Positions 6,555 through 12,727 of a stretch of DNA of 12,727 bases are shown one piece after another (within the stretch, counting starts at the first letter, position 1; the number at the start of each line of letters is the position of its first letter). Below the pieces are notes generated by a model, which made no database searches, was not told the origin of the DNA, and saw nothing but the letters and a program-made list of their open reading frames with translations. Origin of the DNA: an uncultured Eubacteriales bacterium (lineage in GTDB: Bacteria; Bacillota_A; Clostridia; Christensenellales; Aristaeellaceae); the NCBI GenBank assembly GCA_900553645.1, contig USEE01000015.1, positions 1 through 12,727 on the forward strand, read 5' to 3'. The position numbers and the translations under genes were made by a program.

Positions 6555-7378
6555 AGTGTATTAATTTCGACTCCCACTTTAATCAGTACGTACAGCGCTG
6601 GATGGCTGAGAATCGCTCGCATTACAAGAACGTGGACGAGATGGAAGCTCAGATGCCCGACGTATACCTCAAATGGATAAACATACCGATGGACTGGCTG
6701 GACGGCCAGACCCCGGCGCTGTACTTTGAGCAGTACGACGACCCGCAGATGCTGTGCAAGTGGATGCTCAAATACATCCGCAGCAGCATTCCCCTGCCGG
6801 ATCAGCTTCTTGAGCGCATCGCGGCGCTGGGCGAGGAAGCGGTCGAACCGCTTATGGAGATCGCATTTGACCGCGAACAGAGCGACGAGGCGCGCATGAG
6901 CGCGCTGGGCACGCTGGAGCAGATACAGTCCGAGCGCCCGATGAACAACCTGATTTCGCTGATTGCGCACGCGCGCGAGGACGAAAACGAGCTGAGCAAT
7001 CTGGCGGGCGAGATGCTGGTGGGCATCGGCGACAAGGTTATGCCCGGCGTGATCGACGCGATGGTCAAGGCCAAGCCTGAGCGCGGAATAGTGCTGCTGG
7101 ACGTAGCGTGCAACTTCCCGGGCGACGAGCGCATATACGACTATGCGATAAAGCTTTTGCGCTCCATGCCCGACAACCGCGCGCTGATTGCGTCGTATCT
7201 GGGCAAGCTGGGCGATGCGCGCGCGATTGAGGAGCTTATGCCGCTGTTGGAGCTGCAGGAGCTTAACTACCTCGACTATCTGGAGATCCGCGACGCGATA
7301 GAGGAGCTGGGCGGCGAGGTCAAGACCGAGCGCGAGTTTGCCGGAGACGAATACTACGAGTCGATGAAGAACATGTAA
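6551..7378 (+). CDS. HEAT-like repeat protein, function unknown
   Basis: This is a 275-residue soluble protein. The first 75 residues, with many aromatic residues (QRWMAENRSHY, KWINIPMDWLDG, PALYFEQYDD), form a domain I cannot name. From about 83 on, HEAT-like helix pairs follow: LLERIAALGEEAVEPLMEIA (86-105), ARMSALGTLEQI (114-125), AGEMLVGIGDKVMPGVIDAM (152-171) and IASYLGKLGDARAIEELMPL (213-232), with the Gly-Asp turns typical of HEAT proteins. The start at 6551 is supported by AGGAGG (6538-6543) seven bases before it, and the ATG overlaps the previous stop (ATGA). A longer in-frame reading back to 6416 lies within the upstream gene and is rejected. It probably forms a unit with the upstream TPR-like protein, since both are helical scaffolds made in coupled fashion. 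Confidence 0.82.
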   Translation: MKCINFDSHFNQYVQRWMAENRSHYKNVDEMEAQMPDVYLKWINIPMDWLDGQTPALYFEQYDDPQMLCKWMLKYIRSSIPLPDQLLERIAALGEEAVEPLMEIAFDREQSDEARMSALGTLEQIQSERPMNNLISLIAHAREDENELSNLAGEMLVGIGDKVMPGVIDAMVKAKPERGIVLLDVACNFPGDERIYDYAIKLLRSMPDNRALIASYLGKLGDARAIEELMPLLELQELNYLDYLEIRDAIEELGGEVKTEREFAGDEYYESMKNM

Positions 7379-7415
7379 GCCACTCGCCAAGTGCACGACA
7401 TACGGGGGTATACAA

Positions 7416-9746
7416 ATGAAATGCACCAATTGCCAATACGAAAACGACCCATCCGCGCGCTTCTGCTCCCAGTGCGGCATGCCGCTTAACGGTGCGCAGG
7501 CTGTACCCGACGCAGCGCAGACCACGCGCAGGAGTGAAGCGCGCGCCTCGGCTCAGATCGAGCGCTCGCCATACGCGCGGCCTCTGCCCGCATCGGGAAC
7601 GCCCGACGCGCCGCACACTGCCGCACGGCAAACCGCGCCGCGCCGCAATCCGCTGGCGGCAGACGGCAGGCAGGACGCAGGTATGCGCCGCGCTGCTGCG
7701 CCGCGCCGCGACCCGCTGGCGGCGGCGGGGTTCAGCGACGTTTCAGGCGGATATGCGCAAGAGGTAGGCGACACCCGCGTTATGAAGCCTCAGCGCGCGG
7801 CTCCGACGGCTGCCTATTCTGAGGATACTTCTGCTCAGGACGTGGATGCTACACGCGTTATGAAACCTCAGCGCGCGGCTCAGGCGGATACTTATTCCGA
7901 GGATGATTCTAGTCAGGATGTGGACGCTACACGCGTTATGAAGCCTCAGCGCGCGGCTCAGATGGCTGCCTATTCTGAGGATGATTCTCAGGACATGGAC
8001 GCCACACGCGTTATGAAGCCTCAGCGCGGTTCTCAGGCTGTATCCTCCAACAGCCGCCGCAGAGCGCCTGTTATCGAGTCAGCCGACTATGCCGAGCCTG
8101 ACGACGCTCAGGACGAGCAGGAACAGCCCGTCCGCACCCGCAATACGCGCGCACCCGAAACGCGCAGACGCACTCAGCGCGGCGGCGAGTACGCACGCAA
8201 ACGCCCCACCGAGCCTATATACGACCCTGACGAGATGGAGGACGACGAAAACGACGAGCAGGAGATTCGGCGCACGACGGCCAAGCCGCACCGCAACAAG
8301 CTCATGATAGGCGGTATCGTGCTGCTGAGTCTCATGGCGCTGCTGCTGCTTGTGATATGTTTTCTGACGTTCACGCCCACGGGTCAGCGCTGGAAGGCCA
8401 CTGTTGGGCTTAACGCGCCCGCGACGGCGTACTGGCAGTTGGGCGATGAAGCATTGGAGGCTGGCGACGCCGCAAAGGCCGCGGAGTATTACGAAAGTGC
8501 GCTCAGCCGCGATTCGTCCGACTATGACGGCGCGGTACGTTTGGCGCAGACGCTCATGAGCATAGGCAACACCGAACGCGCCGAGCGCGCTTACCGGCTG
8601 GCGATAACCCTGCGCCCGACCGAAAGCGCGCCTTACGAGCAGGTCATTTCGCTGATGCGCGCGCGCAACGCGTCCGAGAGCGAGATGGTAAGCATACTCC
8701 GGCTGGCGTACCAGAACACTGCCGACGAGAACTATCACACCCAGCTGCTGGAATACGGCCCCAGTCCGGTGCGCTTCGACCCCGAGGAGGGCGAGTATTC
8801 CTACGCGATCAAGCTGCAGATGGCCAGTGACGAGGGCGCGGTTATATACTACACCACCGACGGTTCTCAGCCGACCATATACTCCAGCAAGTATGTGCTG
8901 CCGATCGAGCTGGGCGAGGGCGTATTCAACGTGCGCGCGATTGCCTACCTCAACGACCTGTACTCGGGCGAGTCCAGCAAGACCTACACCATCGCCTTCC
9001 CCACCGTCGAGGCTCCGCAGTTCGCGTCCAAGCCCGGCAAGTACTCGGCAGACGATGACGGCGCGAAGGTAATTAAGGTCAATGTGCCCGACGGCTGCAC
9101 CGTATTCTACACCACCGACGGCAGTGAGCCGACGGCTGACTCCAGCGAGTATTCAGACGGCATACGCCTGAAGCCCGGCACGTACAAGGTGCGCATGATC
9201 GCGCGCAACGCGGACGGCGTGTTCTCCAGCGAGACAAGCGCGGACTACGAGATCATAGGCGAACTGAAGGCGGCGTTCTCGGACGAGGATCGCTTCAAGT
9301 CGTTCTATGTGGACGTAACCACGCAGGACGATGTGAACAAGCAGTTTAAGAAGCTGGTAAGCACGTCGGGCGACACCAACACCTTCTTCACCCAGCATTA
9401 CAGCTTTGGCGAAGTGGACTTCACCGTCAAAAACGGCACGCCCGTCGTGACCGCCGTGCGCATAATCAATAACGATATACGCGGCGTGCGCGATACTAAG
9501 GTGGGCTGGGCGGCCGAGGACGTGATCGCGCTGTTCCGCGACGAAAAGCACTCCAGGTCCGGCAGCGAGCGCGAGCTGTACACGCTTGACAACGACCAGT
9601 ACGGCTGGGTCGAGTACGATTCGGGCGACGAGATTTCCAGCATCAACTACATGTACACGCGAAACGGCAATCAGCTTGTCGAGCTGCACTACACCGTCAC
9701 GGACGGCAAGGTCAGCGCGATGGAGTATTGCATAAGCGATATGTAA
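7416..9746 (+). CDS. zinc-ribbon, transmembrane, TPR and chitobiase C-terminal-like multidomain protein
   Basis: This is a 776-residue membrane-anchored protein. Domains in order: a zinc ribbon with C3, C6, C17 and C20 (CTNC and CSQC pairs); a disordered Arg/Ala/Pro-rich linker (about 25-115) with two APRR(N/D)PLAA copies (74-82 and 95-103); four tandem repeats (117-204) each holding a TRVMKPQR block with Thr at 120, 146, 172 and 197; a charged linker; one membrane helix (about 296-318); a TPR pair (about 337-402); two chitobiase/beta-hexosaminidase C-terminal-like domains with YYTTDGSQPT (478-487) and FYTTDGSEPT (564-573); and an unrecognised C-terminal domain (about 616-776). Basic residues before the helix predict the N-terminus inside and the TPR and chitobiase-like parts outside. 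GGGGG at 7404-7408 precedes the ATG. It is the last gene before a strong terminator. No enzyme motif is seen. A role in envelope sensing or assembly is inference. Confidence 0.9.
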   Translation: MKCTNCQYENDPSARFCSQCGMPLNGAQAVPDAAQTTRRSEARASAQIERSPYARPLPASGTPDAPHTAARQTAPRRNPLAADGRQDAGMRRAAAPRRDPLAAAGFSDVSGGYAQEVGDTRVMKPQRAAPTAAYSEDTSAQDVDATRVMKPQRAAQADTYSEDDSSQDVDATRVMKPQRAAQMAAYSEDDSQDMDATRVMKPQRGSQAVSSNSRRRAPVIESADYAEPDDAQDEQEQPVRTRNTRAPETRRRTQRGGEYARKRPTEPIYDPDEMEDDENDEQEIRRTTAKPHRNKLMIGGIVLLSLMALLLLVICFLTFTPTGQRWKATVGLNAPATAYWQLGDEALEAGDAAKAAEYYESALSRDSSDYDGAVRLAQTLMSIGNTERAERAYRLAITLRPTESAPYEQVISLMRARNASESEMVSILRLAYQNTADENYHTQLLEYGPSPVRFDPEEGEYSYAIKLQMASDEGAVIYYTTDGSQPTIYSSKYVLPIELGEGVFNVRAIAYLNDLYSGESSKTYTIAFPTVEAPQFASKPGKYSADDDGAKVIKVNVPDGCTVFYTTDGSEPTADSSEYSDGIRLKPGTYKVRMIARNADGVFSSETSADYEIIGELKAAFSDEDRFKSFYVDVTTQDDVNKQFKKLVSTSGDTNTFFTQHYSFGEVDFTVKNGTPVVTAVRIINNDIRGVRDTKVGWAAEDVIALFRDEKHSRSGSERELYTLDNDQYGWVEYDSGDEISSINYMYTRNGNQLVELHYTVTDGKVSAMEYCISDM
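7764..8027 (+). repeat. in-frame tandem repeats coding for D-x-TRVMKPQR units
   Basis: Three units of 78, 78 and 75 bases and a partial fourth encode residues 117-204. The block around CGCGTTATGAAGCCTCAG is nearly unchanged at DNA level in all copies. Spacers between blocks encode AYSEDDSSQD-like acidic sequence and use T-ending codons (TCT, GCT, ACT, GAT) more than the flanking gene does. The variable 75/78 spacing keeps the frame, which suggests unequal crossing-over or slippage under coding constraint. Confidence 0.85.
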
Positions 9747-9755
9747 GCATGGCTT

Positions 9756-9791
9756 CGCCCCTGTTCCGCATTGGAGCAGGGGCGGTTTTTT
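9756..9791 (+). terminator. strong intrinsic terminator of the hslO operon
   Basis: CGCCCCTGTTCC (9756-9767) pairs with GGAGCAGGGGCG (9773-9784), a 12-bp stem with one G-U pair and a five-base loop. G at 9785 and six T (9786-9791) follow. It lies nine bases after the TAA stop of the 776-residue gene. Confidence 0.92.
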
Positions 9792-10009
9792 ATCTTGAGG
9801 CGGGAAAGCCAGGCGTACAGTGCTTACTGTCTTATGCGGCAAGCGAAAATCCGTCAGACTGTCTTTGACTAAAAAGGCGGCATTCTGACTATGTAGCCTT
9901 GATATATGGTCTGTGAAGATGGCCCGTTCAGTTTCATTCAGTTCGATTAACCGATTCAGCTGCGCGTCCTGTCTGAAAAGTCTTGTCCAACTGCCTATAC
10001 ATTGTTAAA
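9792..10009. other. convergent intergenic region without a gene
   Basis: The gene-free stretch between the + strand operon and the - strand genes spans 9747-10058, including both terminators. In 9792-10009 no frame with a plausible start and ribosome binding site was found. A short ACAGT-GCTT-ACTGT inverted repeat is present at 9827-9840. The word TTCAGTTTCA at 9927-9936 recurs at 10052-10061, where it covers the stop codon of the small - strand gene. The base composition is AT-richer than in the genes. I see nothing else in it. Confidence 0.5.
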
Positions 10010-10041
10010 GCCCCTGTTCCAACAGATCGGAACAGAGGCTT
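10008..10041 (-). terminator. hairpin terminator of the - strand operon
   Basis: On the + strand CTGTTCC (10014-10020) pairs with GGAACAG (10029-10035), and after one C-A mismatch AAGCC (10008-10012) pairs with GGCTT (10037-10041). The loop is eight bases. Read on the - strand the stem ends in CTTTAAC, only a short T-run. Its arm GCCCCTGTTCC (10010-10020) is identical to 9757-9767 in the + strand terminator. Confidence 0.55.
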
Positions 10042-10058
10042 CATTCATATATTCAGTT

Positions 10059-10229
10059 TCAGCCGCGATGTTTTGCGCCGCGCGAAAGCGCCTTTCTTAG
10101 GACAAAGTCCAGCGCCAATCCCGCGCACACGCCCACCGACAGGCATTGCGGCAGGGACGTACCGCACCAGTTGGCATACAGCACCGCGAGTATCGTCGCC
10201 GCACCTATCGCAAGTCCATCCGGGTACAT
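10059..10229 (-). CDS. small membrane protein, 56 residues, unknown function
   Basis: This short gene encodes 56 residues starting MYPDGLAIGAATILAVL and ending in a basic tail (RKALSRGAKHRG). Residues about 5-20 and 29-44 are hydrophobic and would form one or two membrane helices with a short WCGTSLPQC turn between, containing two cysteines (22 and 29). The ATG lies nine bases after GGGGAG, which overlaps the end of the upstream PDZ-protein gene. The gap between the two genes is 17 bases, so they very likely share a transcript. A hairpin terminator follows the TGA. The ribosome binding site, spacing, typical GC-rich codons and membrane pattern support a real gene. I do not recognise the family. 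Confidence 0.62.
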   Translation of the reverse strand: MYPDGLAIGAATILAVLYANWCGTSLPQCLSVGVCAGLALDFVLRKALSRGAKHRG

Positions 10230-10246
10230 ATATCGCGTCTCCCCTT

Positions 10247-11401
10247 TTACTCCGCGTCGGCGGTCTCGGTCCAGCTTATCATTGTCGTGTTTGTCACGCC
10301 CGCGCGCGAGTAGTCCAGCGCGTATTCAACGCCCGGCTCCATCTGCGCCTTGATTATATAAAGCGCCTCGTCGAAGTCCAGCGGTATGCCTGCTATGGCT
10401 GTGATTACATCGCCCGCCTGCAGTCCCGCATTGGCGGCGATGCTGCTTGGCTCGACGCTGTTCAGATACATACCCACCGGCACGCCGTAATAGTCGCTCT
10501 CGTACGCGTACACATGCTCGGTGCTTATGCCCAGATCGAAGCGAGAGGCCTGCTTGTCCTGTTCGCTCGTGCGGTTGCGCAGGGCTATCGCGGATTGGCT
10601 GATTTCGTTGCCCGTGGTCGTGCCGTCGCTGGACACCCACGTAAAGTAGCTTTCGGGCACGATCATTATGTCGCGCCCCGCCTGATAGCAGTAGACGGCC
10701 ACGTCAACGCGGCTTACGCCCGGATACGCGCTCAGGTCGAACGAGGTGAGCGTACTCATGTCCAGCGTCTCGCCGCTTGCCAGTTTTATGTCGCGGTACT
10801 TGCCGAATTTCGGCTCATTGGTAAGCTGAGACGCGTCGGCGGCAGTCGCGTATATCTGCGCACCGTTTGCGTCGTAACAGCGGAATATCACGCTCAGGAA
10901 GGTTATGTCGCTCTCCTGCGGGTTGTAGGCGGTTATGCTGAATACGGGCTTGCCCTCGTACTGCTCCAGCCGCACGCCGGTTATGCGGGGCGGCATAATG
11001 TCGTACACGGGCGCATTTGCGGCAAAGGCGAGCTGCTGAGTCTCCACGCTGGCGACTTCGCTGCTGCCCAGTCCACAGCGCACATTGAACAGCCTTACCG
11101 CGCGCGCCATGCCCTTGCCGAAGGTATCGTCCACATCGGATTTATAGTAGCCCAGATCGTACAGCCGCTGCATCAGCGCGCGCACGTCCTCGCCCTTTGC
11201 GCCGCGCTCCAGCGCCTGATACTGCGCATCGGCAGTGTCGGGAGCCTGCGTCGCCTGTGCCGCGTCAGTCTCAGCCGCGTCGGCCTGAGCGGTCGCCTCG
11301 GGAGTAGTCTGCGCCGCAGTGTCGACCTGATCGGCCACGGCAACGCTGCCCACGCCGGACGCGGCCAGCATAAGCGCCAGCAGCAATGCACCCTTCTTCA
11401 T
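10247..11401 (-). CDS. secreted protein with peptidoglycan-binding and PDZ domains
   Basis: This is a 384-residue exported protein. A signal peptide (KK, then a hydrophobic core, with a predicted cut after AVA at 21-23) is followed by a low-complexity Ala/Thr/Gln/Asp-rich linker (24-58). Residues about 61-118 resemble a PG_binding_1 domain (LERGAKGEDVRALMQRL, LYDLGYYKSDVDDTFG, ARAVRLFN). A middle beta-rich domain (about 136-255) begins PPRITGVRLEQYEGKP and is not identified with confidence. A PDZ domain follows (about 286-370), with VPVGMYLNSVEPSSIAANAG and LQAGDVITAIAGIPL. No trypsin-like or Ser/Lys catalytic domain is present, so it is not an HtrA or C-terminal processing protease. It may be an envelope adaptor. 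GGAGGT (11408-11413) lies six bases before the ATG, and a perfect consensus promoter is upstream. A 56-residue membrane protein gene follows 17 bases downstream. Confidence 0.88.
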   Translation of the reverse strand: MKKGALLLALMLAASGVGSVAVADQVDTAAQTTPEATAQADAAETDAAQATQAPDTADAQYQALERGAKGEDVRALMQRLYDLGYYKSDVDDTFGKGMARAVRLFNVRCGLGSSEVASVETQQLAFAANAPVYDIMPPRITGVRLEQYEGKPVFSITAYNPQESDITFLSVIFRCYDANGAQIYATAADASQLTNEPKFGKYRDIKLASGETLDMSTLTSFDLSAYPGVSRVDVAVYCYQAGRDIMIVPESYFTWVSSDGTTTGNEISQSAIALRNRTSEQDKQASRFDLGISTEHVYAYESDYYGVPVGMYLNSVEPSSIAANAGLQAGDVITAIAGIPLDFDEALYIIKAQMEPGVEYALDYSRAGVTNTTMISWTETADAE

Positions 11402-11452
11402 AAAAGCACCTCCAAATAAAGCCCTGAAATCTCATCTTAATCGTTATGCTCA

Positions 11453-11481
11453 ATTATATGGTATTTGCCTGTCCCTGTCAA
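11453..11481 (-). promoter_or_regulatory. perfect consensus housekeeping promoter
   Basis: On the - strand TTGACA (11481-11476) and TATAAT (11458-11453) are separated by exactly 17 bases, matching the primary sigma factor consensus at all twelve positions. Transcription should start at about 11446, giving a 5' leader of about 45 bases before the PG-binding/PDZ gene. Strong constitutive expression is expected unless a regulator intervenes. Confidence 0.88.
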
Positions 11482-11494
11482 GGCGGCGCGCCAA

Positions 11495-11520
11495 GGCGTT
11501 AGTGGCTTACACTAAATGCC
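11495..11520 (-). terminator. weak hairpin after the UvrA-like gene
   Basis: TTAGTG (11499-11504) pairs with CACTAA (11510-11515) around a five-base loop. After one bulged A the stem continues as GCG (11496-11498) with TGC (11517-11519), including a G-T pair. No T-run follows on the - strand, so termination here is uncertain, and read-through into the next gene is possible. Confidence 0.3.
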
Positions 11521-11556
11521 ATTGCAAACCGCCTAAGCATGTACCGCAAGGTGGCA

Positions 11557-12727
11557 TCACAGGAACTTGCCGGTAATGCTGGACGGATTCAGTTTGATTT
11601 CCTGCGGCGTTCCGCTCGCCACTATCCGGCCGCCCGATTCGCCGCCGCCCGGCCCCATGTCGATTATATAGTCGGCGTTGTGGATTACGTCGAGGTCGTG
11701 TTCAATAACGATTACCGTCGCGCCGTTATCCAGAAGCGCCTGAAAAACGCCCAGCAGCACCTTTACATCCAGCGGGTGCAGACCTATCGACGGCTCGTCG
11801 AATACAAACACGGAATCCGTTTGGGTCTTGCCGATCTCGCTGGCAAGCTTCAGGCGTTGAGCCTCGCCGCCGGAAAGACTAGGCGTTTCCTCGCCCAGCG
11901 TCAGGTAGCCCAGACCCAACTGTTTAAGCGTGTTAAGCTTCTGATTGACCGCCTTCATATCCTTGCAGAAGCCGAGGGCGGAGTTTACGTCCATGTCCAT
12001 CAGTTCAGGCAATGAAAACGCCTGTCCCGCCTTGTTGGTCAGCCTGACATCATACGCCGCCTTTGCATAGCGCGAGCCGCGGCAGTCCGGGCAGGGTATA
12101 TTTACGTCAGGCAGGAATTGCACGTCCAGACTGACCTCGCCCGTGCCGTCGCAGCCGGAGCAGCGCAATGAGCCGGTGTTGTAGGAGAAATCACCGGCCT
12201 TATAGCCGCGTGCCTTTGCGTCAGACGACCTGGCGTATATCTTGCGAAGTTCATCGTGCACGCCCGCGTATGTGGCCACAGTGGAACGCACGTTGATACC
12301 AATTGGCGTTGCATCGATCAGCTTGACATGCGCGATGCCCTCCGCATTGATCGAGCGGATATGAGTGGGCAGTGCGCCGCCGCCGATCTTTGCCTCCAGC
12401 GCGGGTATCAGGCTTTCCAGCACCATTGTGGTTTTGCCTGAGCCCGACACACCGGCGACGACGGTAAGCCGCCCCTTGGGAATGTCCACCTCCAGCGGCT
12501 TGACGGTGTGGATCTTGTCAGTGGACAGATGTATCGTGCCGTTTGCAAACAATTTTTCTTTAGCTGTACAGTCCCTAAGCTTGGTTTTGGCTTTGCCCGA
12601 CAGGAACGGCCCGATCTGCGACGCAGGATTGTTTTCAATTGAGGGAATCGTGCCCTGTGCGATCACATGCCCGCCGTTCGCGCCTGCTTCCGGCCCCATC
12701 TCCACTATCCAGTCCGCTTCCTTCAAA
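11557..12727 (-). CDS. UvrA-like ABC ATPase, C-terminal half (partial, runs off the window)
   Basis: About 389 residues are present. The N-terminal part lies beyond the right edge: the first visible codon TTG reads as Leu within a conserved context (EADWIVEMGPEAG), not a start. The second ATPase domain is complete. Walker A GVSGSGKT is at 92-99 of the visible part; a zinc-finger insertion has CSGC (189, 192) and CPDC (212, 215); the signature LSGGEAQRLKLA is at 284-295; Walker B with DEPSIGLHPLD follows (310-320); and IEHDLD carries the switch histidine (343). Canonical UvrA scans DNA for damage in nucleotide excision repair. The wording VFDEPSIGLHPLDVKVLLGVF, and the atypical residues around the zinc finger, suit the shorter UvrA-like paralogues sometimes linked to drug tolerance. 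Which class applies cannot be settled without the N-terminus. Confidence 0.9.
   Translation of the reverse strand, partial: LKEADWIVEMGPEAGANGGHVIAQGTIPSIENNPASQIGPFLSGKAKTKLRDCTAKEKLFANGTIHLSTDKIHTVKPLEVDIPKGRLTVVAGVSGSGKTTMVLESLIPALEAKIGGGALPTHIRSINAEGIAHVKLIDATPIGINVRSTVATYAGVHDELRKIYARSSDAKARGYKAGDFSYNTGSLRCSGCDGTGEVSLDVQFLPDVNIPCPDCRGSRYAKAAYDVRLTNKAGQAFSLPELMDMDVNSALGFCKDMKAVNQKLNTLKQLGLGYLTLGEETPSLSGGEAQRLKLASEIGKTQTDSVFVFDEPSIGLHPLDVKVLLGVFQALLDNGATVIVIEHDLDVIHNADYIIDMGPGGGESGGRIVASGTPQEIKLNPSSITGKFL

Noticed and set aside
6530..7525. 331-residue - strand open frame across the HEAT-like gene
   Set aside because: Shadow of the + strand gene. No ribosome binding site and a biased Arg/His/Leu/Val composition.
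7764..8027. CRISPR array or non-coding satellite
   Set aside because: The repeats keep one reading frame inside a long gene, differ in length by one codon and encode a clear peptide motif. No cas genes are nearby.
10247..11401. HtrA-like or C-terminal processing protease
   Set aside because: Only the PDZ domain is recognisable. No catalytic His-Asp-Ser or Ser-Lys arrangement is visible in the remaining sequence.
9983..11419. 478-residue + strand open frame across the PDZ-protein gene
   Set aside because: It is antisense to a gene with signal peptide, ribosome binding site, consensus promoter and two known domain patterns. Its own translation is low-complexity Arg/His/Ala/Val without domain patterns, an effect of GC-rich codons read backwards.

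Overview
The window looks like part of the chromosome of a GC-rich, endospore-forming member of the Clostridia. The best evidence is a small gene at 2706-2894 that encodes an SspF-like alpha/beta-type small acid-soluble spore protein. Supporting evidence is the strong purine-rich ribosome binding sites before almost every gene, a YqeM-like methyltransferase, Hsp33, a YesL/DUF624-type membrane protein and low-GC-Gram-positive-style promoters and terminators. The coding DNA is rich in GCGC runs yet uses many ATA isoleucine codons. No ribosomal RNA, tRNA, CRISPR array, insertion sequence or phage gene was seen.

Layout. Bases 1-256 are an AT-richer non-coding edge that ends in a putative extended -10 promoter. 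On the + strand follow an M20-family amidohydrolase and, 16 bases later, a six-helix DUF624-like membrane protein with a disordered acidic tail. Next is the spore protein gene, then a 141-base spacer rich in nested inverted repeats, then the methyltransferase, and then a second spacer carrying copies of the same TATGCCTTAAA word. From 3930 to 9746 runs a probable operon: hslO (Hsp33), a 559-aa TPR-like protein, a 275-aa HEAT-like protein overlapping it by 4 bases, and a 776-aa zinc-ribbon/transmembrane/TPR/chitobiase-C-terminal-like protein. It ends at a strong intrinsic terminator at 9756-9791.

From about 10010 to the right edge the genes lie on the - strand and converge on the operon. They are a 56-aa membrane protein, a secreted peptidoglycan-binding-domain plus PDZ protein driven by a perfect consensus promoter, and the C-terminal half of a UvrA-like ATPase cut by the window end.

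How the genes may work together. The hslO operon is the least explained part. Hsp33 is a redox-activated holdase chaperone, and the three downstream proteins are built mainly from protein-interaction modules. The last one appears to span the membrane, with a cytoplasmic zinc ribbon and four tandem DATRVMKPQR-type repeats inside and TPR plus two chitobiase-like domains outside. The downstream - strand pair (PG-binding/PDZ protein and small membrane protein) also points to the cell envelope. These functional links are inference from architecture and gene order, not from any direct evidence.
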